From the NCBI GenBank assembly GCA_025024175.1, contig QCXZ01000137.1, positions 21,638,001-21,702,000 of the forward strand: a stretch of DNA of 64,000 nucleotides, read 5' to 3'. A program made the translations under genes and the position numbers. The notes beneath the pieces were generated by a model. That model was not told where the DNA came from and searched no databases. It saw only the letters and a program-made list of their open reading frames with translations. Below, in pieces: positions 25,261 to 34,766 of the stretch. This DNA comes from Rhyzopertha dominica (taxonomy: Eukaryota; Arthropoda; Insecta; Coleoptera; Bostrichidae). Numbering within the stretch: the stretch's first letter is position 1; every line of letters starts with the position of its first letter.

Positions 25261-25295
25261 TCAGGTTAGGTCAGGTCAGGTCAGGTCAGGTCAGG
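25261..25295 (+). repeat. TCAGG/TTAGG pentamer array
   Basis: Seven contiguous pentamers: TCAGG, TTAGG, then five TCAGG, followed by TTAATGGG. TTAGG is the ancestral insect telomere repeat, and TCAGG is the telomeric variant of some beetles. The array is short and internal, so it may be an interstitial telomere-like repeat or an ordinary microsatellite. Confidence 0.9.
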
Positions 25296-28200
25296 TTAAT
25301 GGGTATGTTAGGAGGTCCAGCACTTTCCTGGTTAACACTACAACACTACCATCATTGTGAAGATTCAATGTGAACGTTTATTTTGTGGTTCTTACTATCT
25401 GAAGGCTGTGATCCTGGATTAAACTCGCGATCGACATTTACACCTAACCTATTGGTTAAGTGCAAGCTAGTGATGCAGTAAACGAAATTCGTAAATGGGT
25501 AGGCTAAAAATAATCGGAAACCTCGCAGTTAGCTATTACTTTAGCAATAAAAAAATTTAACATATTAGTTTGAGTAATATCTTAGGCTCTAGCTCAATCT
25601 TTTATCTTTCATTCGATTATCCCTAAATAAACACTACCGTTAACATTAACATGATTGTGACGGGACAGTAAAAAGTATAAGATTAAAAGCAGATGTCATC
25701 TATTGTCTTTAACTATATCCTCCCTTAAAATGCAAATGTCACTACTAGTCTTTTTCTGTAACGAGGATGGATCCATTTTAATAATTTGCTGGATATCGCC
25801 TTAAACTTTTACATTCCTCAGTCATTCTCTGTCAATGTTCTTTTCAATCTTAGTTGTACTCCGCTTATCTCTATTTCTCTATATAGTTTAGTCATAAGCC
25901 AAGAATGTCTNTAACTAGTTAATTTGCAACACTGCATTTTTTTATATTCAGAATTATTCCAGTAGACTGATACCTGAACTGGACTATCCTGAATAAAAAT
26001 ATAGTATTATTTCTTGAATAAAATACAGCGTTATATACTTCGTAGATATACTTATAGTTCCCTCCAATAATGCACAACAAAACAAAACAAATAATACGTA
26101 AGCACAATTGTTAAATTTGCCTTAAAACATTTTTCATGCTTTTGAAGTACCTTTCAATAAGCTAAAAAGTTAATTTAACAACTGCAGTTTCATTTTAATT
26201 TGCAAAAATTGTGCAACCCGCTTTGGGCAACAATATTAGACAATCTTCGTTGTTTGAATATTAAAAAAGAACAAATACAAATCCTGCCAAGCACACCTTC
26301 TCCGTGCACTAAATGAAGAAAATTCTGACAGAAGAATACAGTTTTGTGTTTTTTCTAAACAAACATAACTGTCGTTATTATTCTAGTGGAAATCTTCACT
26401 ATGTGCTGGAACAGGATACGCAGTATCTTTAGATACTAAATGTGTACGCTGACATTATTGGACAACAATTATAGGTGCAAACATAGCCGATGGATAGGAC
26501 GTCGGAGAACTATTGAATGCCCTGCTAGATCACTTGATTTAAGATTTAAGAATTAATGTCGAAATTTAAAAAATACCACCTAATTTCTCTGATAGACTAG
26601 GTTGTTGGCAAGCTGCAGGAAGTCTTCAATTTGAAGATTTAATTTGATTTAAAATTTATTTGTCAGTAAAGTTTTATGAGCATTGTCATCAAATGAATAA
26701 AAAGCTAGTATTGACACATGCAGATCATGCTTTGATGGCTTTTTGTCGTTTATTTCATAACACCATTACTTATAAAAAGTTTGTTATCAGACCGTACAAA
26801 ATAAGTAGTAGGTCGTTTCAAATGTGAACAGTAAGCACGAAAAAAATATTTATGTTGAGAACATTTTGCAATTAAGTTCATATTTACAGTAGTAATACGT
26901 GTTTCCATACTTTTGACTAAATCTGTATAAAAATATCTTTATCATCTTCTCTATATGTCTACTTAATGCGAAAGGTACTCTTCTAGAACCAAGGGTTCTA
27001 ATATCTTTCATTTACCATTTTTTATTTTATCAAACATCATTATCTGCCCGATTTGAATATGTTACCGTAATCAACAGCTACATGACGCGTATAGTTTTAC
27101 ATCATTTATAATTTACTGAAAGTAGTTATTCATTAAGTGACAAAAGCTAAAGTACGAGTAGATGTATGCAAAGTTTATTTTTTTTGTACAGCAGAAAATT
27201 TTCTGCGGGTATCAATGAAGCACTTTTAAAAATTAATTTGGAGCCTTAAAAAACCCTTCTGTTCGGCCAACTGCTCCGTATACTGTAATCGATAAAACAG
27301 TTTTTTGCCAATGCCAAGACGAAGTGCAGAACAAAGAATAATCGAAGGCCGATACAAAGATTACTGAACAGGCAAACGTTTCACAGGTTCCTGAAAAGAA
27401 TTTAAAAATTAAGGAGCAAGTATAATGGGTACACAAAAAGAGACAAATGCGTCTAGACGTTTAAAAAATAACGTGTTAGAATATTAAATTTCAAAAAATC
27501 TGATTGAGTTACAAAGATTATACGTATTACAGAAATGCTTATGCTAATGTTTTTCTACATTCTGGCATGCTTTCACTACGCCGCTGATAGTAGAAAGGAA
27601 TACGTACGCAGGGCTGCAAATCATCCACAGGATCGACAGGGACCTATCAGGGGCTTCAGCTTCTTGGAAATTTATTTTTCAGTGCGTGAAAATATTACAG
27701 GAGTGCGTCAGTGTTTTGCCCAAAGCGGCAATTTATGGTCCGATTAAAGGCACTAAGCGACGGCGGCTACGTTTCATGCCAGCGCATGATCTGCACTAAT
27801 CCAGCAGTTTTAGGTCTTGACGGTTTCGTTAATTGCCAGTTAAAGGGTCATTTTTCATGGTGGAAAACTGCGGGATCCAGTGAAGCAACTGTTGTGCGCT
27901 TGGGTAATTCCCATTATTAAAGTAGGTGGATATTACTGAAGTTTAAATATCAGCAGCTTGTATTTTTATTGGAAATAATTGCTAATTAAATGAATTATAC
28001 ATATAGTAATTGTGGGAGTCAAAGATATGGTCAATACAGTAGTATGCTGAATGACATAGAAATGAAAGCGCCTAAGAAAACTAATAATAATTAATAGAGC
28101 CTCCAGGCTGCTGTAAGCTCTCATTAACGTATGTGGTCTCATGCTACTTACACAACATAACCATTCATTTTCTACTAATAATGCCCAGACGTGTTCGAAG

Positions 28201-30960
28201 TTCGACGGATGAAACATCTTAATAGCAAATGGAACAGAACTGAAATTCACGAAGAAATTAAATTTTTAAGAAGACGAGAGAATCCTCAAGTTTGCAGTTT
28301 GCCGAAACATTTTAGAATATGTAACAGAAGACTAGAGAACCCGTAGTGTGTGACACATTGTTGAACTGTCCCGCGACGGAAATGTTAAAAATGGAAATTT
28401 TGAAAAACTCGTAGTAATACAGTCTTTTTGAAGAGCATAGAATGTCCTACAGTCTTTTAAATATTTTACAAAGCTCTTCGTAGTTATTACCTCTGGGAGG
28501 GTGAACGAAGAGATAATTTTCTAAAGTTGAATTATTTACTACGTAATTAACGTGAATTACTCCTAAAGGTGTGAAAAGGGGGAAGGAAATTCGTATGTGA
28601 TTAATGAAGTTATAGTGATAAGTAAACATAAAGCTTTATATTCAGGCATTTGGTGAGGAAGTACGCATGTGTGTANAGNTTCACTGTTTTTAGAAACATA
28701 TCTTCGAGGGAACNAAAGGAGATGAGTTTCGAACTAACTTTTAAGCATTTAGGCTGTTAGTTAATAATTGAAGTTTCCGCAAGATTTGGTTAGAAATTAC
28801 ATTCCTATTTGATATCAAGCATTTGTTTCAAAATGTTGTTATTTCGGTATTTGATATGTGATTATATACGATTTCCTTCTAAGCGAGCAAAGCCGCAGGA
28901 AACAGCTAGTTTTAACTAGATGGAGTTCGATTGTAAAATTTAGGTCTCTATTCTCTTCTGTTCAGGCGCCTCAAGCAATGGTAGATGGAATTGTAATCTA
29001 TTCTATCGTACATTGGAAGAAATACGCGATTTCAAATACACACAGTCGTTTTGTGTCTAGCAGTTGTCACATATTATGTTAAACCAGAATGTATGATTCT
29101 GAAATCTAAATAATGTTAAGCAAGTTTATACATTAAATAGTGTAGTAGTATTAAAAAAAAATCAGCAGTCCTATTATTTAAGGTTCTTAATTTCATTAAC
29201 CAATTCGTGTATAAGCGTACGAAATTTCAACAACAGTTTATAACCCTTTAAATTATTTATCCTGCTGTCGATCACAACTTAAACAAAACTCGCAATACCT
29301 AGTACGCATAAAATTGAAAATAAACCATCTTCTGCCCCAAGTAAATTGAAATATTTATGACTTCGATATTAAGGGGCTTCTTCTATAAGCAATCGCTAAG
29401 CGAGAGCCAACCTTAAAATATCGGCAAATATTGACACGTGAGGTTTTATTGGCAGTTCAGTATATTGAATCTGCGTGCGAGTCGCATATTGGAATGCCAT
29501 TTATGGTTCAAGTCTTCTACTTTATTGGAAATGTCGTTCTGAAATTCTTTAATATCTGATTTAACAACGGCGATCATAATTAGAGGCATTTTCGAAATAA
29601 TATGCGAGTATTGCTTCACTAAAGATGTTTGAAGAGCGAACGAGGTGGTTTTGAGCGAGGTTTAAAAAATGTGCTGTGCAGTAATCCGTTACAGTTTAGT
29701 ACTTAAGTCAGTATATATGTATATGACTACCACGTGTTCGTCTTGCTTGCTAACTTCATCTTTTCGTATGCATTTCCAAATGATTTCGTTTTCCTTGTGG
29801 TATTTCAGTATATGTCATACTACATTGGGTTAGCTTAATAGCTGATTTTAACAGTTTTGGTTAATTTATAAACAATCCAATATTATGCTTTGTAGTCAGC
29901 AATCGTCTGTAGCTCTTGTTTTTGTATTATTCGTAATTTGTATTTCCACAGCTTCAGCAAAGCTAGATGTCATATCCATTCTATAGATTGTTCTGTACAT
30001 TAAAAAACCAGTATTATATTTATTAATTCGTTGCAACATAGAGCGATGCATTATGAACGCTCTGAATAAAACACGTTTTTTGTTAGAAACTATACATTGG
30101 AAACAATGACAAAGATCGAGAATCGACTCCGTAATATGCTAGCACGTAACCAAATTATCATCTTTAACACCGCAATTAAACCTTTAATCAATTTTGTATA
30201 TCTCCGTTAAACAACCGTTGGCCGTAAATTATTACGTTGTCTACTGCATTACTAACCGCAAGTGATCACATGCCAAGTATAATCAGCATTTTCAAAACAT
30301 TTTTTCCAAGTAACAAAAAAAAGTTGCCTTTTAATTTTTAGTCCTAGAATCTCTGGTTAAATTGTTGCACGCTAATTTCAAGACACCCTTTATATTGATT
30401 TTGTCTTCCTTGATTTTGGAACTAATTATTTTATAAGTTATGGGCAAAGATTCTTCAATGAGCAAAACATGACGTATATTTGACTTTATAAGACATTGGT
30501 AAACGTAAAAGTGTATTTTCTTTTCGGATTAAACACATTTAATATTATATTGATATGAAAATAGCAAATTTCGCTAACTCGCTACTGGAAAATCCCTTCT
30601 TACATCTAGAATTGCATTAAAGGCTTATTATCTGTTATTAAGGTGAAATTGGGATCAAACAAAAAATATTTTAACAAAATCTTATATTTACGACCTTCGT
30701 CCTTAGGGCTCCTAGAGGTTTCGGGCCTTATAACAGCGCTTCACTGGCTTCATGCATAAACCAGCACTGTTGATATAAATTGCTTACCTGCCTAGCTCTC
30801 GTATTGTTCCTTATTTAATGATGTATGGTATGTTTAAAATTAATGAAGTTAATTATGAATGGAAGTACTGAATAACCAAATCACGACAGACTGAATCTAT
30901 TCTGTTGCGAAACAGGATCTAACTGAATTTTCAGTTTTCTCACACTAAAAGTATTCTCCA
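25296..30960. other. unassigned DNA
   Basis: No supported gene, repeat or RNA. A patch at 27590-27920 is somewhat richer in G and C with two overlapping short open frames and no recognisable domain. Ns occur near 25911 and 28676-28714. Confidence 0.45.
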
Positions 30961-31460
30961 GCAGATTTTAATTAAGATGCGCCCCGTTTAATTAACAGCA
31001 TACCACAGCCGTTCCGACATGTATTCTCTCTGGGTGCGATGCATTTACCAGGAATGCCCGACGTTCGATTACACGTTTTGCAAGCAGATCTCGCGGCGTA
31101 ATAAATGTTTATATCTCTATAACGAACACCTTACCGTCGGTTTATGTAGAATTTACGAGAAGACGCTGAAACCGGCACAGTTAATGGCTAAAAGCATTGC
31201 CGGTTATTCGATTCCTAATGGCCGCTCGACCGCGAACAACTCGTTTCACGGTGGAGTGGTGCCGCAGAGAATGAATGCAAGTGACGTGACATAGTTGCAC
31301 ACTAGACGGGTCTCTGCTCTAGTTACATAGATATATCCGATACGCTGCCAGGAGCTGCAGCGTCATCCGTCTTAACGGCCATGTCGGTTGGAATTTATTC
31401 ATATTGCTCACACGCGATATATCCCACCGCGAACGTCGGTAATTTCTGGAGAGACCGCGA
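30961..31460. other. GC-richer, CpG-containing patch
   Basis: About 500 bases stand out from the AT-rich surroundings by their G+C content and many CpGs. A 91-codon frame (31019-31294, plus) runs through it but resembles no family I know and lacks a convincing splice context. A conserved regulatory element, a promoter region or a mobile-element remnant are all possible. Confidence 0.35.
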
Positions 31461-32531
31461 GTTTGGCAGGTAAAGTGAGAAATTTATAGAATGCTGAGGA
31501 CTTTGCGCGAGTGTAACCTTTCTCATAAGTTTTCTGTTACTGATAAGCAAACTGCATCTGATATTTTGTTTTGTTTTATTTTATCCCTTTTTCTATTATG
31601 CTTGGTTATTTCCCAAGGTTTTCCCTGAGCTGCCATCATTACCTCATGATTTCCTCTAATTTTCTTCATATTTTCGTATTTTAGGGAAGACCGATGGAAA
31701 TGAACTTCATAACTAAGTAATTGAATTATCTACTTTACTGAAATGTAGCCAAATAGACTACAGTCATTGCAGTAGCGGAAACTAAAATTATGCATTTTTA
31801 ATAAAGGAGCAAAAAGTAAGAAAAACAACTTTAAATAAAAAATGTTTCATTTTTACATAGTCATATAAGAATAAACGGATGTTATCACTGCCATATTTAA
31901 AAGCATATCTGAAGTAGTAGAGTATATGATACAAGTAGTGCTCCGTTTTCGGTCCGTGTACCCAAATTTATCTTTATTTGGGCCTTTATTTTAGTTAATG
32001 ATTATAAAATGCAAGACCTTCTTCTAGCCAAAGACTATCCACACATTTTATATTTTTAGGCAGAAGGTTAAAATATAGTAAGTAAACCCGCTTAACACGG
32101 ATCGATCTGGATGAAACTTGGAAAATGGACAAAATGCACTGATGTACATAATATCCAGTTGTAATCAGATAGCCGTTCGATCTAATATTGCAAATATTCT
32201 ATTAATTTCAGATGAACTGTCGAAAAACATTATTCCTAAACTCATTCTTGACACGAACCAACTGTACTAAACAGCTTCCAATGTCTAAAAATAACCGTGT
32301 TCAATTTCGTCGAGTGGCTTGATGCGTTCTGTCAAAAACAGATAGCTGTCTTAAAGCAATATCTAATATTTTTGTTTCTTACATTACGTTTTCGTTATTA
32401 ACACAAAGGGACAGCTACTCTTAAGCGCTAAATAAGACAGTAAGTAAACTTACTTTTATTTAAAACTAAGGATAACACCGCGTTTGTTTTGTGAAGAGAA
32501 AATTTATGAGTTCGTAAGATAAGATTTTCAT
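31461..32531. other. unassigned AT-rich DNA
   Basis: Nothing recognisable. Confidence 0.5.
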
Positions 32532-32586
32532 AATTATCTACTTTAGTCAGTGATGAGGTCCTCATCACTGATTAAAGTAGATAATT
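32532..32586. repeat. near-perfect 55-bp palindrome
   Basis: Two 27-base arms around a single central T are reverse complements with one mismatch (AATTATCTACTTTAGTCAGT against its partner, which has TTTAATCAGT). The palindrome sits at the 3' end of the minus-strand LINE fragment and its right arm overlaps the last codons of that fragment. Confidence 0.9.
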
Positions 32587-32830
32587 GATGAGGTATCAGC
32601 TGCATAACTTTTAATAGCTATGTCACTTTCAAATAAGCCATACAAATCATTCACATGTATGTTGAATAGTAAGGGTCCCCTTACACTACATTGTGGTATC
32701 CCTCGTAAAATATTTGATGCAATCTATAGTATTCCTTCACCCTCAGCTTCTAATACAACGACTTGACTACTTTTTTTTGTAAATAGTACTTAAACATTCT
32801 ATTTAGAAAGATATAAAAAGGCCCAAAACT
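32560..32830 (-). pseudogene. LINE reverse transcriptase fragment
   Basis: On the minus strand one frame reads RMFKYYLQKKSSQVVV, then after one stop RGIPQCSVRGPLLFNIHVND and SYAADTS. These correspond to the RT blocks (V/I)PQGS(V/I)LGPLLFxIYxNDL and YADDT of jockey/CR1-type non-LTR retrotransposons. The catalytic YADD is changed to YAAD and PQGS to PQCS, and there is an in-frame stop, so it is dead. Only about 90 codons remain; it ends in the palindrome at 32532-32586. Confidence 0.8.
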
Positions 32831-33182
32831 ACTCCGTTTTCCCGTCATTTTACTATTTTCATTATTTACTCATGAAGTGCCGTTTGGTGGTACGTTAATT
32901 CCTTAGAGTTGTGACAGTTTTAGGGATTCTAATTATGAATACTAGGACTCAAACAATCTTTAGTCGTCCAATCTCCGAAACCAACATAAAGAAGTTTTTA
33001 CTAGCTACTTTTGACTAATTTTAGCATTTTAATTCATCGGGTGCCTTCTGCCCTTTATTATTTTATTATCATTAGGTATACGATGTGCTTTACTTTGTGG
33101 CGTAATGACGGTTTGACTTTGAATTTCTTAACCACAAATATATTTACAAATTGAATATGTAAATAAAAAGGGCTGTGTATGG
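32831..33182. other. unassigned AT-rich DNA
   Basis: Nothing recognisable upstream of the RT fragment. Confidence 0.5.
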
Positions 33183-33488
33183 TTTGAATCAAATCGAAAA
33201 CGTATAAAATAACCCTAACCACAATATTAGAAAATTAAAGTGAACTACATACGTATTTCAGCGGCTAAGCTGCAGTAGATAAAAAGTAGAAAAACCTCCA
33301 CCTCCATTGAAATTTCGGTGAGGAGAATATCTCCCAGTTAATCCAGCCAGATTTAAAGAAGTGGCCTTATGTTTCTTTACTGTATTTACTGAAGATGGCA
33401 GCTTAGCTGCTGAAATTCGTATATACCTAGATCATTTTAATTTTTTAATATTGTGGTTGGTTTTATACGGTTTCGATTAAATTGAAAA
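33183..33488. repeat. foldback repeat (MITE-like)
   Basis: Arms of about 95 bp (33183-33277 and 33391-33488) are imperfect reverse complements, sharing AATCGAAAaCGTATAAAA, CCACAATATTA and TTTCAGCgGCTAAGCTGC. The internal 110 bp are unique and less AT-rich. No open frame and no clear target duplication, so the transposon family is undetermined. Confidence 0.75.
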
Positions 33489-34372
33489 TGAATCACATGA
33501 ATAACAGAAATAAAAATGGTAATAGTAAATAGGTAATGGTAATAGTGGCAAATGTAAATTAAATCACTGCGTGTAATGTAGCACGAACCGCCACTTAGAT
33601 AACTTAAAAAAATTAAATTCAAGACTAATTTAGTTAACTGAAAAGCAATCGAAGAGCAAGTTGAGCATAATATCAACTGACTTTTTAAACATACTCAAGC
33701 CCTTAAATAACCTCGGTGTAAAATGTTCTAGAAAGTTCGAATAATCCACTCTGATTGATGGACATGTAGGGCTTACATCCCTTCTACCAAATGCTGCGAT
33801 ACATTCATTACATACATACATTACATTTTTATATGAAATTTACTTCATATGAACAAAACTTAATCAAATCAAACCCCAAAGCTCGTAATCTTCCTAAAGT
33901 GAGGTTGGACATTCACGCGAGAGAGTAGCTTTTATCTTGTGAATTGCTTTCTTATTATGTTTTCGTCTCTGTGGGAAAAAGGACATTACTAATTATACTA
34001 CATCTTGTCTCTTAAGTTCGTCTAGGTTTACCTAGACACCTGCCATACCTGAGACCAACGAACGATCCTCGCTTCCTTGATTACACGTTTCACCACGTAG
34101 TTCGTTCCTTTAATCAAAATTTTGTGTCGGCTCATAAATTTTACTCTGGGCAAGCTGCGCCGCGACGTGACGAATTCGGATTCCTCTACAATTTAGGAGC
34201 CCCCAAAAGAAGAATTTTTTAAATGGTTATTGCTAAGTTATTGCCAAGTATCTGTTACAGAACACAGCAGCATACAGTTTGAATGACATCTGCGAGTTTC
34301 TCTTTCTTAAATCGCCTAAACCGAGACAGGATATTATAAATAAGTGACAGTGCACAGGAACACGCAACAATG
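33489..34372. other. unassigned DNA
   Basis: No gene or bounded repeat recognised. Confidence 0.5.
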
Positions 34373-34580
34373 AATGTTCTAGAATGAAAGTGAGAATTTA
34401 GGATGGCAGTGCCATCTGTCAGCATTACACTGACATGATGACAAAGCCACCTAGCTGCCTTAACGGGAACTACTTCCTAANGGAAATGACCTGTAGCCTG
34501 ACAAATTGGCATGCAACTGCAAACTTCAATTTGACAGCAGGCCCCCACGGCACTTTTTGCTGACGGGCAAGAACCAACAT

Positions 34581-34757
34581 ACATTAAAATGCATGTCTAT
34601 GCTGTGCTGTCTACACCTCAACCAACTGCAGATAGTTCTATGCCGTGTTGTCTACACTAGACCTAAACTGCACTGATGAGCTGTAATGACAGTGAAATAG
34701 TACTATCTGCAGTTGGTTGAGGTGTAGACAGCACAGCATAGACATGCATTTTAATGT
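34581..34757. repeat. perfect 56-bp inverted repeat
   Basis: Arms 34581-34636 and 34702-34757 are exact reverse complements (each contains GCATGTCTATGCTGTGCTG or its complement) separated by 65 bp. The left arm is an inverted copy of the 3' half of the ribozyme plus its downstream flank. The outer five bases overlap the right target duplication. Perfect identity suggests recent formation. Confidence 0.9.
34638..34741 (+). ncRNA. type I hammerhead ribozyme with long stem I (family B)
   Basis: All core elements are present. CTGATGA (34673-34679) is followed by a 5-bp stem II (GCTGT, loop AATG, ACAGT, one G-U). GAAA (34694-34697) follows. Stem III is a loopless palindrome (ATAGT/ACTAT), then UC with predicted cleavage after C34707. 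Inner stem I is 7 perfect pairs (AACTGCA 34666-34672 with TGCAGTT 34708-34714). An internal loop (TAGACCTA / GGTTGAG) separates it from a 20-bp outer stem (34638-34657 with 34722-34741) with one mismatch and one wobble. The stem I internal loop is where natural type I hammerheads make tertiary contacts. This is the best-formed ribozyme in the window. Confidence 0.88.
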
Positions 34758-34766
34758 TCTAGAATG

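Larger units (their letters stand above)
34373..34766 (+). mobile_element. composite SINE-like retroposon (copy 2) carrying a hammerhead ribozyme
   Basis: A 366-bp insert (34387-34752) is flanked by perfect 14-bp direct repeats AATGTTCTAGAATG (34373-34386 and 34753-34766). Its first 172 bp (34387-34558) are homologous along their whole length to the SINE-like insert at 13165-13335, including the terminal TTTTT. Unlike copy 1, it continues for a further 194 bp that hold an inverted repeat and a complete hammerhead ribozyme. The outer target duplications imply that the whole composite was inserted as one unit. I infer that a transcript read past the TTTTT into a ribozyme element. An N lies at about 34481. 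Confidence 0.75.

Noticed and set aside
31019..31294. 91-codon plus-strand frame in the GC-richer patch
   Set aside because: No domain, no convincing splice sites, and the patch is open in more than one frame because of its composition.
33181..33190. GGTTTGAATC, resembling a Pol III B box
   Set aside because: No A box or cloverleaf around it; it lies in the arm of a foldback repeat.
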